The notes beneath the pieces were generated by a model, which was not told where the DNA came from, ran no database searches, and saw only the letters and a program-made list of their open reading frames with translations. Both the position numbers and the translations under genes were made by a program. A DNA stretch of 64,000 nt from Alphaproteobacteria bacterium PA2 (lineage in GTDB: Bacteria; Pseudomonadota; Alphaproteobacteria; Caulobacterales; Caulobacteraceae), in contig NKIZ01000001.1 in NCBI GenBank assembly GCA_002256425.1, positions 1,385,943 to 1,449,942 on the forward strand, read 5' to 3'. Positions 7,965 to 18,767 of this stretch are shown here, one piece after another. Numbering within the stretch: position 1 is the stretch's first letter; each line of letters starts with the position of its first letter.

Positions 7965-8148
7965 CCGGCTGGTGCAGGCACTGCCCTGCAGTGCGGCCCC
8001 TATGACATTGAGGGTCTCAAGGGGCAGGTCGTGCCCCTGGCGGCCGATTTCACGGCCCTGAACCCTGCTCAGGTCGCAGAGTCGACACCCAGCCTCCCCA
8101 GGTCGCATTCTTTCTGGGGAGGCCTGTTCGGCCGCACGCCTAGTCGGT
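7965..8148 (+). pseudogene. 3' fragment of an unidentified host-type gene
   Basis: High-GC frame open from about 7965 to a TGA at 8146-8148, reading through ALQCGPYDIEGL, VVPLAADFTALNP and a C-terminal FWGGLFGRTPSR, with no plausible start codon and ribosome site. It follows abruptly after the low-GC ORF. It looks like the C-terminal end of a protein whose 5' part was lost; the identity is unknown. The last 9 bases overlap the 3' end of the convergent hydrolase gene. Confidence 0.35.
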
Positions 8149-9372
8149 GATGGCCGAATAGATCAGGCTCTTCAGCTGGCCGCGGAAGTTGAAGGTTCCG
8201 GACGGCATGAGCTGGGTCATGAAGACCATGGTCAGGTCTTCCTTGGGGTCTACCAGGAAGATGGTCGAGGCCGCCCCGCCCCAGTAATAGTCGCCAACCC
8301 CCAGGGAGCCGGTCTCGACAACGCCCATGGTCGAGGCGAAGCCCAGGCCGAAGCCCACGCCTTCATTGGCGGTTTCCGAGAAGGCGCCCAGGGCCAGCTG
8401 GGTCAGGTCCTTGCCGTCCTTCAGGTGGTTCATGTGCATCATTTCCAGGGTGCGGGGTCCCACTATGCGCACGCCGTCCAGCTCGCCGCCGCGACGGAGC
8501 ATTTCGCAGAACCGCATGTAGTCGGCCGTGGTTCCGGTCAGGCCGCCGCCGCCGGACTTGAAGCCCGGATCGGAGATGAAGCTGCTGGTGGCCGGATCGT
8601 CGATCAGCTTGAGGGTCTTGTTCGGGCCGCGCTGATAATTGGCGGCGAACCGGCCGACCTTTTCCGGGGCCACGAAGAACGAGGTGTCCACCATGCCCAG
8701 GGGGCCGAAGATCTCGTCCTGCAGGTACTGGGCGAAGGGCTTGCCGGAGATGATCTCCACCAGGGCGCCGCAGACATCGGTGGCCAGGGAATACATCCAC
8801 TGTTCGCCGGGGTGATAGCGCAGGGGCACCTGACCCAGCTTGTCCATGAACTCCATCATGGTGTCCTGGCTGCCGGCGCTGCGGATCTTCAGGCCGCGAT
8901 AGATGTGGTCGATGGGGTGCTGGACGCCGATGCCCGGCAGGCCGCCCCCATAGGTCAGGCCCGCCGTGTGGCAGAGGACGTCCCGGAAGGTCACCGGGCG
9001 GTTGGGCTTTTCGGTGACCATGTCGTCGCCTTCGCCTGACACCCAGACCCGGTGGTTCTTCCACGACGGGACATAGCGGCTGACCGGATCGTTCAGCTGG
9101 AAATAGCCCTTCTCGAACAGGGTCATCAGGGCGATCGAGGTGATCGGCTTGGTCATGGAATAGATGCGGAAGATGGTGTCGTCGGCCATGGGCTTGCCGC
9201 GCTCGACATCCATGCTGCCAAAGGTGCGGGAATAGGCCGTGTGGCCATGACGGGCGACGGCGATCTGGCAACCGGCGATCTTCTGCGGCTCGATATAGTT
9301 GCGGTTGATGTGGTCGGTAATGCGTTCAAGGCGCGAGGCGTCGAGGCCGGTCCACTGAGAATGCGCGTCCAT
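8140..9372 (-). CDS. serine hydrolase, class C beta-lactamase/EstB family
   Basis: 410-residue beta-lactamase-fold serine hydrolase (Pfam Beta-lactamase), likely an esterase or peptidase rather than a true antibiotic resistance enzyme. The catalytic SxxK is SMTK at residues 72-75. The Tyr-x-x motif region is around EQWMYSLATDVCG. The third element lies near WGGAASTIFLVDP at the C-terminus, lacking a canonical KTG, as in EstB-like esterases. No signal peptide is visible, suggesting a cytoplasmic enzyme. GGGAGGA upstream of the ATG supports the start. It is divergent from the CinA-type gene. Confidence 0.88.
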   Translation of the reverse strand: MDAHSQWTGLDASRLERITDHINRNYIEPQKIAGCQIAVARHGHTAYSRTFGSMDVERGKPMADDTIFRIYSMTKPITSIALMTLFEKGYFQLNDPVSRYVPSWKNHRVWVSGEGDDMVTEKPNRPVTFRDVLCHTAGLTYGGGLPGIGVQHPIDHIYRGLKIRSAGSQDTMMEFMDKLGQVPLRYHPGEQWMYSLATDVCGALVEIISGKPFAQYLQDEIFGPLGMVDTSFFVAPEKVGRFAANYQRGPNKTLKLIDDPATSSFISDPGFKSGGGGLTGTTADYMRFCEMLRRGGELDGVRIVGPRTLEMMHMNHLKDGKDLTQLALGAFSETANEGVGFGLGFASTMGVVETGSLGVGDYYWGGAASTIFLVDPKEDLTMVFMTQLMPSGTFNFRGQLKSLIYSAITD

Positions 9373-9480
9373 GTGAAAAATTCCTCCCGGGAAATGGCGA
9401 TTGGTCTAATTGGAAGCCATCATGCGCGCGAGTTTTGCGCCAAGCCAAGAAAATCATGCCCCGGTCGGGGAGGAGATCAC

Positions 9481-9966
9481 ATGAATCCGACACTGCTGGC
9501 CCTGGGCGAGACCCTGGGCGAACGCCTGAAGGCCCGCAAGGAAACGGTCGCCGTGGCTGAAAGCTCGTCCGGGGGGCTGATCTCGGCGGCCCTGCTGAGC
9601 GTGGCGGGGGCCTCGGCCTATTATCTGGGGGGCGGGGTCGTCTATACCGGCAAGGCGCGGATGAGCCTGCTGGACCTGCCCCGGGAGGCGGTGGCGGGCA
9701 TGCGCTCGGCCAGCGAACCCTATGCCCTGCTGCTGGCGCGCACGGTGCGCGAGCGGTTCGGGACCACCTGGGGGATTTCAGAGACCGGCGCTGCAGGTCC
9801 GACCGGCAATGGCTATGGCGACGCCGCCGGCCATACCGTGGTGGCGGTTTCCGGCCCGGTTGAATTCGCCATTGTCATCGAGACGGCTTCAAGCGACCGC
9901 ATCGCCAACATGGACGCCTTCGCCGCCGCCGCCCTCGACCTGCTGGTCAGGGCGACCGAGGCCTAG
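9481..9966 (+). CDS. CinA C-terminal domain protein (nicotinamide-nucleotide amidase, PncC-type)
   Basis: 161-residue stand-alone CinA C-terminal domain. Members deamidate nicotinamide mononucleotide to nicotinate mononucleotide in NAD salvage. Family signatures are VAESSSGGLISAALLSVAGAS (residues about 22-42), the YYLGGGVVYTGKA strand, and ISETGAAGPTGNGYGD. The start at 9481 is set by GGGGAGGAG just upstream; the frame is open much further upstream but without homology. The stop TAG is part of the repeat element that separates this gene from purL. Some relatives lack activity, so the precise reaction is inferred. Confidence 0.88.
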   Translation: MNPTLLALGETLGERLKARKETVAVAESSSGGLISAALLSVAGASAYYLGGGVVYTGKARMSLLDLPREAVAGMRSASEPYALLLARTVRERFGTTWGISETGAAGPTGNGYGDAAGHTVVAVSGPVEFAIVIETASSDRIANMDAFAAAALDLLVRATEA

Positions 9967-10074
9967 AGCGCGTTCCCTTTAGACGGAATCGTCTAAAGGG
10001 TAAAACTGCGCTCTAATTCAAAGGTTTAGAGCACGCTTGTCGCGATAACCGGTTCCCACTTATCGCGGCGGGCT

Positions 10075-10077
<3 letters not shown>
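9964..10077. repeat. two-hairpin intergenic repeat (REP-like) between convergent genes
   Basis: Two nested stem-loops fill the whole gap. First, TAGAGCGC (9964-9971) pairs with GCGCTCTA (10008-10015) around an inner perfect stem CCCTTTAGACG / CGTCTAAAGGG with loop GAAT (9975-10000). Second, TAGAGC pairs with GCTCTA (10072-10077) around CGCGATAA / TTATCGCG (10041-10067). Short elements of this style, including the ACCGGTTCCCACTT loop, recur in alphaproteobacterial genomes. Both flanking genes take their TAG stop from the element, which may also act as a bidirectional terminator. Confidence 0.75.
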
Positions 10078-12270
<2,193 letters not shown>

Positions 12271-12371
12271 GGGCCTGCTTCTAGCGGGACTCGGCCGCCA
12301 GAGCGATAGCCGCAATTGCCCCGACCTGTGCATTTCCGCACCGCAGCCGAAAGGAAATGCAAGTTGCCGCC

Positions 12372-12394
12372 ATAAATTTCCAGTGTAAATTTAT
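12372..12394. promoter_or_regulatory. palindrome in promoter region of the DUF4188 gene
   Basis: Perfect 8-bp inverted repeat ATAAATTT / AAATTTAT with a 7-base spacer, AT-rich against a GC-rich background, ending 23 bases before the start codon at 12418. The position and symmetry suggest a repressor operator overlapping the promoter. No regulator is identified. Confidence 0.4.
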
Positions 12395-12417
12395 CTTCAG
12401 TGAAACGGAGTTCGCCC

Positions 12418-12900
12418 ATGTCGGAAATCATCGCCAAGCGCGTCTGCGCGGAGATCGAGGGCGATTTCGTGGTCTTCCTGATCGGCATGCGGATCAACCG
12501 GCCCTGGAAGTTCTGGAAATGGGCGCCTGTGGCGGCGGCCATGCCCCGCATGCTGATCGAACTTGGCAAGCAGCCTGACCTGGGCCTGCTGCACGCCAGA
12601 TCCATGTTCGGCTTTCCCGATATTGTGGTCACCCAGTACTGGCGGAGTTTCGACCACCTGGAAGCCTATGCGAAGTCGCGGGAGGCGGCCCACCTGCCAG
12701 CCTGGCAGGCCTTCAACAAGGCCATCGGTTCAAATGGCGATGTGGGCATCTGGCATGAGACCTACCTGATCGAGAATGGCAGGTATGAGAACGTCTACAA
12801 CAACATGCCGGCCTTCGGCCTGGGCCTTGCGGGAACCCTCAGGGACGCCTCGGGGGGCCGCAAGGAGGCCCGTGGTCGCGTGGCGACCGCGAAGCTCTAG
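12418..12900 (+). CDS. DUF4188 domain protein (monooxygenase-like fold)
   Basis: 160-residue protein of the DUF4188 family, whose members resemble small dimeric alpha-beta-barrel haem or monooxygenase-type proteins; no reaction is established here. Characteristic segments are GDFVVFLIGMRINRPWKFWKW, LLHARSMFGFPDIVVTQYWRSFDHLEAYA, and the late EIYVYNNMPAFGLG-like end (YENVYNNMPAFGL). The ATG follows CGGAG at good spacing, preferred to an upstream in-frame ATG at 12400. An AT-rich palindrome lies 23 bases upstream. Confidence 0.75.
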   Translation: MSEIIAKRVCAEIEGDFVVFLIGMRINRPWKFWKWAPVAAAMPRMLIELGKQPDLGLLHARSMFGFPDIVVTQYWRSFDHLEAYAKSREAAHLPAWQAFNKAIGSNGDVGIWHETYLIENGRYENVYNNMPAFGLGLAGTLRDASGGRKEARGRVATAKL

Positions 12901-13118
12901 GGTAGTTCCTGCCGGAGCATGTCGAGCTCGGCCTGGACAAGGGTGAGCAGCTTGCGTGCGACGGTATGGTTGGCCTGGGCAGCCGGATCTTCAGGCGCAA
13001 CATCCAGCAGGCCTCCGGCCTCCAGCGCCTGGAACATGGTCGTCATGTTGTCGACCCGGGTGCGGGCGCGGCGGAGACCAAACTCCGCTCGGCTCGCCAG
13101 ATGCACCACTTCACTCAC
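12897..13118 (-). CDS. small conserved-looking protein of unknown function
   Basis: 73-residue, mostly helical protein (VSEVVHLASRAEFGLRRART ... LLTLVQAELDMLRQELP). I chose GTG at 13118 because GGGGGAT precedes it at proper spacing, rather than an ATG 78 bases upstream. It has no signal peptide or recognised domain. Its 3' end overlaps the convergent DUF4188 gene by 4 bases. The function is unknown. Confidence 0.5.
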   Translation of the reverse strand: MSEVVHLASRAEFGLRRARTRVDNMTTMFQALEAGGLLDVAPEDPAAQANHTVARKLLTLVQAELDMLRQELP

Positions 13119-13356
13119 GGAATCCCCCAATGCAGTCCCATCGTCACCGACAGTGCTCGGAAGCGACCCGCCTGTGGGCTGCAAGCTTCCGAGCACCCGG
13201 ACGCTAGCCGTGCTTCAGAGGGGTGAAAACCTCAAAATGAGCATAGGCCATACAAGATTTCTAGGGGGTGCTCCTGGCGGGGGCAACATAACCCATTGAA
13301 AAATATAACCAGATTCCTGTCGGGACCATTGGTCGCGGTCCATGCACCCGTGGCCG

Positions 13357-13797
13357 TCAGCTCCTGGAGGGGGCCACCTGATCCAGGATCGACACCATGA
13401 ACACCAGGAGGGCGAAGGCGAATATCAGCACCACAACGGATACGCCCATGAAGATCAGCTTCTGCACAATGGTCCAATGGCTGGTGTCGATCATGCGCTC
13501 GAAGGCGCTGCGGGTGTCGACCGGCTCGGGGGTCGGCGGGCTTTCGGGATGCTCTGCAATGAAGAGCATGTTCGCCGCCTGGGTCCGGTTCTTGGCGCCC
13601 AGGGTCCGCATGGCCTTGGCTATGTGGGAATCGATGGTCGCTCCGGTTATGCCAAGAGCCGCCGAAATGTGCTTGGTGCGGCCGTAGGACAGGACGCCCC
13701 GCAGGCAATCCTTTTCCCGCTCTGACAGCAAGGCAATGCGCGTCGCCAGCGCCTGGCGGTGCTCATTGTCCATCAAGTGGGTCGGTCCGAAATCCAT
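13357..13797 (-). CDS. LuxR-type helix-turn-helix protein with C-terminal membrane anchor
   Basis: 146-residue protein with a GerE/LuxR DNA-binding domain at residues about 20-80 (LSEREKDCLRGVLSYGRTKHISAALGITGATIDSHIAKAMRTLG) and a single hydrophobic segment at about 115-138. No receiver or ligand-binding domain is present. This gives a membrane-tethered transcription factor with its HTH in the cytoplasm. AGGGCGAG just before the ATG supports the start. The target genes are unknown; nearest is the divergent amino-acid permease about 240 bases away. Confidence 0.8.
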   Translation of the reverse strand: MDFGPTHLMDNEHRQALATRIALLSEREKDCLRGVLSYGRTKHISAALGITGATIDSHIAKAMRTLGAKNRTQAANMLFIAEHPESPPTPEPVDTRSAFERMIDTSHWTIVQKLIFMGVSVVVLIFAFALLVFMVSILDQVAPSRS

Positions 13798-14039
13798 CTC
13801 GCCCTGTAGTTATCCGGATTCGCCTATGGAACCCTGGAGCGACCCAGCGTTTACGGAAATTCGTTCAGGACAACAAGTTGCGCCTGATGGGGGAAGTTGC
13901 AGCCCCTGTTTCGCCTGTTTTTGCGGCGGCGGCTTCGGTGAATACCGCGATCGACGCCTCGGTGATTGCCCGTTCCCGCAATGCCGTCTAGCGTCTGGTC
14001 AAGCTGGCCGCTCAGATCGGCCACCAATTGGAGAGACAG

Positions 14040-15632
14040 ATGGCGAATGCAGGCGGGGTCGGAGGAATTTTCCGACGGAAGAGTATCGGACAGATTCAGG
14101 CCGAGCATGAACAAGGGGAACTGACGAGGTCCCTTGGGGCGCTGAACCTGATCCTGCTGGGGATCGGCTGCATCATCGGCACGGGCATTTTTGTTCTGAC
14201 CGGTCGCGCCGCCGCCCAGTTCGCTGGTCCCGGCATCATGATCTCCTTCATCATTACCGGCACGCTCTGCGCTTTCGTGGCCCTTTGCTACGCTGAACTG
14301 GCCTCGGCCATTCCCGTGTCGGGATCGGCCTATTCCTATTCCTATGCCTCCATGGGCGAGATTGTCGCCTGGGTCATGGGCCTGCTCCTGATCCTGGAAT
14401 ATGGCCTGGCGGCCTCCACCGTGGCGGTTGGCTGGTCGGGCTATCTGGCGAGTCTGTTGAAGGACATGCACATCGTCATCCCACCGGAGTTAACCGCAGC
14501 GCCGGGTGTTCTTGTAAAGAATGACGCCGGTGAAGTGATCGCCCATGGTGTGATGAACCTTCCGGCCATTGTCGCCATCGCCATGGTCACCGGCCTTCTG
14601 GTCATGGGCGTTTCAGAGTCCGCCCGGGTGAACAATATCGTGGTCGCCATCAAGCTGACCGTGGTCATCGCCTTCATCGTGATCGGCTCGCGCTATGTGA
14701 ACACCGACAACTGGCATCCGCTCATTCCGGCGCAAATTCCGCCGCCCCCCGCCGGAACCCCGACGGATATCTGGAGTCAGATCGGCCACGCCCTCATGGG
14801 CGTCATGACCGGCGACAATTCCACCAAGTACGGGGTCGGCGGCGTGATCCACGCTGCAGCCGTGATCTTCTTCGCCTATCTGGGCTTTGAGGCGGTCTCC
14901 ACCGCTGGCGCAGAAAGCCGCAATCCGGCCAAGGACATGCCCATCGGCATTCTGGGCGCCCTGGCCATCTGCACCCTTCTCTATATCGCGACCTCGGCGG
15001 TCCTGGTCGGCATCGTGCCCTACGCGTCCCTGGACAATCCTGCCCCGATCGCCACGGCGGTTAACGCCATCGGCCTGCCCTGGTTCGCGGTGCTGGTGAA
15101 GATCGGCGCCATCGCCGGTCTGTCCTCGGTCATGCTGGTCCTGCTCTATGGCCAGACCCGCATCTTCTACACCATGAGCCGCGACGGCCTGCTGCCCAAG
15201 GCCCTGTCCGTGGTGCATTCGCGCTTCAAGACCCCCTGGATCAACACCATCATCGTCGGTGTTGCGGCCAGCTGCGCCGCAGGCTTCATGTCCCTGGACC
15301 GCCTGGCGGACCTGTCCAATGTCGGCTCCCTGGCGGCCTTCGCCATTGTCTGCCTGACGGTGGTCTATCTGCGGTTCTCGGCGCCTGATCTTGCGCGTCC
15401 GTTCCGCACGCCGCTCTTCCCGCTGGTGCCGATCCTGGGCGCGCTCATGTGCCTGGTTCTGCTGATGAGCCTGATGGCGGCCGACCACACCCGGAATTTC
15501 TTCCTGATCTATCTGGTTGGCGGCATCGCGCTCTACTTCATCTTCGGTCGCAACAGCTCGAACCTGGGCAAGGGCATACTGGTCGAGGGCCATGAAGCCG
15601 CGCCCATGGAAATTCCCCACAAGGAAGACTGA
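14040..15632 (+). CDS. APC-family amino acid permease (cationic amino acid transporter-like)
   Basis: 530-residue polytopic inner-membrane transporter of the amino acid-polyamine-organocation superfamily, resembling bacterial CAT/YfnA permeases. The first transmembrane helix has the APC signature GIGCIIGTGIFVLTGRAA (residues about 40-57). The region FFAYLGFEAVSTAGAESRNPAKDMP is the TM6 unwound segment and following loop typical of the family. About 12 hydrophobic segments are visible. The start at 14040 follows GGAGAG and is preferred to an ATG 12 bases upstream. Substrate is probably a neutral or cationic amino acid, not determinable here. Confidence 0.88.
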   Translation: MANAGGVGGIFRRKSIGQIQAEHEQGELTRSLGALNLILLGIGCIIGTGIFVLTGRAAAQFAGPGIMISFIITGTLCAFVALCYAELASAIPVSGSAYSYSYASMGEIVAWVMGLLLILEYGLAASTVAVGWSGYLASLLKDMHIVIPPELTAAPGVLVKNDAGEVIAHGVMNLPAIVAIAMVTGLLVMGVSESARVNNIVVAIKLTVVIAFIVIGSRYVNTDNWHPLIPAQIPPPPAGTPTDIWSQIGHALMGVMTGDNSTKYGVGGVIHAAAVIFFAYLGFEAVSTAGAESRNPAKDMPIGILGALAICTLLYIATSAVLVGIVPYASLDNPAPIATAVNAIGLPWFAVLVKIGAIAGLSSVMLVLLYGQTRIFYTMSRDGLLPKALSVVHSRFKTPWINTIIVGVAASCAAGFMSLDRLADLSNVGSLAAFAIVCLTVVYLRFSAPDLARPFRTPLFPLVPILGALMCLVLLMSLMAADHTRNFFLIYLVGGIALYFIFGRNSSNLGKGILVEGHEAAPMEIPHKED

Positions 15633-15681
15633 GTTCAGTCTCGTCCGGCGGGCCTTGCGGCGCGCCGGACGAAGATCTCCC

Positions 15682-16191
15682 ATGGCCGAAGCTTTCAATG
15701 ATCTGACCCTGCCTGAAGACCGTGCAGAGCGGTATGCGGTCCTGGCTGAGGAAATCGCCTCGGTGCTGGAGGGCGAAACAAACCTTGTGGCGCAGATGGC
15801 CACGGTCGCCTCCATGCTGGCGGCCAGCTTCCAGCACTTCTTCTGGACCGGCTTCTATGTGGTCGATCCAGCTAAATCAGACGAACTGGTGGTTGGTCCC
15901 TATCAGGGAACCCTTGGCTGTCTGCGCATTGCCTTCGGCAGGGGGGTCTGCGGAGCGGCTGCGGCGTCCGGCAAGACACAGATTGTCCCGGATGTTCATG
16001 CCTTTCCCGGCCATATTGCCTGCGACGGGCGGTCCGCCAGCGAGATCGTGGTCCCGGTTTTCGGCGCAGAGGGAAGGCTGATCGCTGTCCTCGACGTCGA
16101 TTCAGAAACGCCTGCCGCCTTTGACGAGGTTGATGGTCACTGGCTGGAGGCGATTTTGTCCGCGACGTTCAGTCGATCCACACTTCGATAA
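15682..16191 (+). CDS. msrC: free methionine-(R)-sulfoxide reductase, GAF-domain (fRMsr/YebR type)
   Basis: 169-residue single GAF-domain enzyme that reduces free methionine-R-sulfoxide. The three conserved cysteines are at 80 (GTLGC), 90 (GRGVC) and 114 (GHIAC), with the same 10- and 24-residue spacing as in E. coli fRMsr, where the last is catalytic. The segment HIACDGRSASEIVVP and the end LDVDSETPAAFDEVD are standard. It lies 50 bases after the permease on the same strand. The full catalytic set suggests an active enzyme. Confidence 0.92.
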   Translation: MAEAFNDLTLPEDRAERYAVLAEEIASVLEGETNLVAQMATVASMLAASFQHFFWTGFYVVDPAKSDELVVGPYQGTLGCLRIAFGRGVCGAAAASGKTQIVPDVHAFPGHIACDGRSASEIVVPVFGAEGRLIAVLDVDSETPAAFDEVDGHWLEAILSATFSRSTLR

Positions 16192-16215
16192 CCGCCACCC
16201 GGTAGCCTGTGGTCA

Positions 16216-17157
16216 ATGAATACCGCGGCCCCTCAGATCAGCATCATCATCCCGACCCAGCGGCGTCCGGTCGGCCTGGAAGTCGCTGCGAGATCGGTTT
16301 TTGCCCAGACCGATGTTGATCTCTCCCGGATCGAACTGGTCATCGTCGACAATGATCAGGCGCCATCAGCGCGGGATCTCGTGACCCGGCTCTCAGGGGA
16401 TGCTCCATTCCCCGTCACATATGTACATGAGGCTGCCCCGGGCGTGGCCAATGCCCGGAATGCAGCCATGGCCGCCGCGCAGGGAGACTGGATCGCTTTC
16501 CTTGATGATGACGAGGAGGCAGGTCCTGGCTGGCTCAACGCCCTCCTGCAGGCCCAGGCCAGGTTTGACGCTGATGCGGTTTTCGGCCCGGTGCGCGGTC
16601 GTGCGCCCGCCTCCGTAGTGGCGCATTGGGCCTATCTCGAGTGGTTCTTTTCCAGGCTCGGGCCCGAAACCGCGCAGGTGCTGGACGGTTACTATGGCTG
16701 CGGCGACAGCCTGGTCCGCCGGTCGTCCATGCCCCACCCGACAGCGCCGTTCTCGCCGGCGCGCAATCACTCCGGGGGTGAAGACGACCTTCTGTTTGGA
16801 CAGATGAAGCAGGCCGGAGCCCGGTTTGCCTGGTCTCCGGAAGCCTGGGTCTGGGAAGACCCCCAGCCGGAACGCCTGACCCTCAGCTATACCCTCTCCC
16901 GAGCCTTCGCCTACGGCCAGGGGCCGACAGAGGCCGCAGTGGCCGAGTCTGACTGGACTGCTGTTGCACGGTGGATGGTCATTGGCCTGGGGCAGGGGAT
17001 CGTAGAGGGCCTGGCAGCAGGGCTGCTGGCCCTGACCGGATCGGACCGGGCTGTCTTCCGGCTGGACAAGGCAATGCGCGGACTGGGCAAGACCTTCTGG
17101 TGGGGGCCATTCCGCAAGACCTTCTACGGACACACGCCTGCAGCCAGGGCTGAATAG
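16216..17157 (+). CDS. family 2 glycosyltransferase
   Basis: 313-residue GT-A-fold glycosyltransferase using a nucleotide-sugar donor. The N-terminus ISIIIPTQRRPVGLEVAARSVFAQT, the nucleotide-binding VDND, and the acidic metal-binding FLDDDEEAGPGWL (about residue 95) are all diagnostic of GT2. The C-terminal quarter has a hydrophobic helix (WMVIGLGQGIVEGLAAGLLAL) that may associate with the membrane. It stands alone between fRMsr and a thiolase, so its acceptor (cell-surface polysaccharide or other) cannot be inferred. Confidence 0.88.
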   Translation: MNTAAPQISIIIPTQRRPVGLEVAARSVFAQTDVDLSRIELVIVDNDQAPSARDLVTRLSGDAPFPVTYVHEAAPGVANARNAAMAAAQGDWIAFLDDDEEAGPGWLNALLQAQARFDADAVFGPVRGRAPASVVAHWAYLEWFFSRLGPETAQVLDGYYGCGDSLVRRSSMPHPTAPFSPARNHSGGEDDLLFGQMKQAGARFAWSPEAWVWEDPQPERLTLSYTLSRAFAYGQGPTEAAVAESDWTAVARWMVIGLGQGIVEGLAAGLLALTGSDRAVFRLDKAMRGLGKTFWWGPFRKTFYGHTPAARAE

Positions 17158-17286
17158 CCGCCTTCGCACCGTCACTGCGAAAAACCCGCTGACCTTCAGC
17201 CTCGGGCAGTTGGCTTCCGCCACGTCGTAGGATTATGTACCTCCCAATCCCGCCGGAAGTCCGGCGCCAAACCAAGGGAGCAGACC

Positions 17287-18459
17287 ATGGGTGAAGCTTA
17301 CATCGTGGCCGCAGGCCGCACCGCCGGCGGCAAGAAGGGCGGCAAGCTGAAGGATTGGCACCCCGCCGACCTCGCCGCCGTTGTCCTCAACGAACTGGTC
17401 GATCGCACCGGCGCTGATCCGGCCCTCATCGAAGACGTCATCATGGGCTGCGTTGGTCAGGTGGGCGAGCAGGGCATCAATATCGGCCGCAACGCCGTCC
17501 TGGCTTCCAGGCTGCCGGAAAGCGTTCCCGGCACCAGCGTCGACCGCCAGTGCGGCTCCTCGCAGCAGGCCCTGCAGTTCGCGGCCCAGGCCGTGATGAG
17601 CGGCACCATGGACATTGTCATCGCCGCCGGCGTTGAGAGCATGACCCGGGTGCCGATGGGCCTTTCGGCAGCCCTGCCGGCCCAGAACGGCTTTGGCACC
17701 TATATGAGCCCGCGCATCCAGGCCGCCTATCCGAACATCCAGTTCTCCCAGTTCATGGGCGCTGAAATGGTCGCTGAGAAGTACGGCCTGACCAAGGATG
17801 AGATCGACGAGTACTCTTACCAAAGCCACCAGCGGGCCATCTCCGCTACCCAGGCCGGCGCCTTCAAGAACGAAATCATCGGTCTTGAGATCACCGACGC
17901 CGACGGCAATGTCTCGATCCACACGGTCGATGAAGGCATCCGCTTCGACGCCAGCCTTGAAGGCATCAAGGGCGTGAAGCTGCTGCGGGAAAACGGCCGC
18001 CTGACCGCCGCCTCGTCCAGCCAGATCTGCGACGGCGCCTCGGGCGTGATGGTTGTTTCCGAAAAGGGCCTCAAGGACCTGGGCGTCGAGCCCCTGGCCC
18101 GCATCCACCACCTGTCCCTGCTGGGCCACGACCCGGTGATCATGCTGGAAGCTCCGATCCCGGCGACCGAGCGCGCCCTGAAGAAGGCCGGCATGAAGAT
18201 CGACGACATCGACCTGTTCGAAGTCAACGAAGCCTTCGGCTCGGTCCCGGTGGCCTTCATCAAGCACCTGGGTGTCGATCCCGCGAAGATCAACGCCAAT
18301 GGCGGCGCCATCGCCCTTGGGCACCCCCTCGGCGCATCCGGCACCAAGCTGATGGCAACCCTGATCAACGGCCTGCAGGCCCGGGGCGGCAAGTATGGTC
18401 TCCAGACCATGTGTGAAGGCGGCGGCATGGCCAATGTGACCATCGTCGAGCGTCTCTAG
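17287..18459 (+). CDS. acetyl-CoA C-acyltransferase (thiolase)
   Basis: 390-residue thiolase, catalysing reversible Claisen condensation or thiolysis in fatty-acid or PHB-type metabolism. The nucleophilic Cys is residue 89 in VDRQCGSS. The NEAFG loop, the GHPLGASG histidine and the C-terminal CEGGGMAN cysteine complete the active site. AGGGAGC precedes the ATG. It is a single gene without a 3-hydroxyacyl-CoA dehydrogenase partner nearby, so degradative versus biosynthetic role remains open. Confidence 0.94.
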   Translation: MGEAYIVAAGRTAGGKKGGKLKDWHPADLAAVVLNELVDRTGADPALIEDVIMGCVGQVGEQGINIGRNAVLASRLPESVPGTSVDRQCGSSQQALQFAAQAVMSGTMDIVIAAGVESMTRVPMGLSAALPAQNGFGTYMSPRIQAAYPNIQFSQFMGAEMVAEKYGLTKDEIDEYSYQSHQRAISATQAGAFKNEIIGLEITDADGNVSIHTVDEGIRFDASLEGIKGVKLLRENGRLTAASSSQICDGASGVMVVSEKGLKDLGVEPLARIHHLSLLGHDPVIMLEAPIPATERALKKAGMKIDDIDLFEVNEAFGSVPVAFIKHLGVDPAKINANGGAIALGHPLGASGTKLMATLINGLQARGGKYGLQTMCEGGGMANVTIVERL

Positions 18460-18767
18460 AACGGACCTGGCCGGGCGCGCTCGAGGGCGCGTCCGGCTTA
18501 CCCGCCTGACAATTCCATGTCGGCGGCGTACCTCTCTACTTGTGTCATTATGGGCACAGGGAGGTAATGGCGTGCGACTTCCGCCGCCTGCCGGGGGAAA
18601 GCGTGGCCCCTGCGACCCCTTCGACTCTTGCGCGATCCGGCAACCGGTGCGAGGGGAACCCACGGTTTTGCTGCCGTGATTTTGGCGGCGGGACTTCTGA
18701 TTTTTTCGACTTCAGCCATTTCCAACTACCGGGCCATTTTTGACGGCCGGGGCGGGGGCCTCAAGAC
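18460..18767. other. intergenic region between thiolase and TonB receptor
   Basis: 308 bases. A GC-rich hairpin (GCCGGGCGCGC, loop TCGAG, then GCGCGTCCGGC at 18487-18497, one G-T pair) lies 11 bases after the thiolase stop and may terminate it, though no T run follows. The rest includes a good GGGAGG site before a 58-codon frame and a 49-codon TTG-started frame with one hydrophobic segment ending inside the receptor start. I do not consider either established. Confidence 0.4.

Noticed and set aside
9052-9480. Upstream extension of the CinA-type gene
   Set aside because: The open frame runs opposite the serine hydrolase and lacks homology; a strong ribosome site sits just before 9481.
14613-15815. 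Minus-strand frame of 400 codons opposite the permease
   Set aside because: Antisense shadow with low-complexity charged composition; the plus-strand permease explains the region.
17233-18663. Minus-strand frame of 476 codons opposite the thiolase
   Set aside because: Antisense shadow of a clear thiolase gene; composition and lack of motifs argue against coding.
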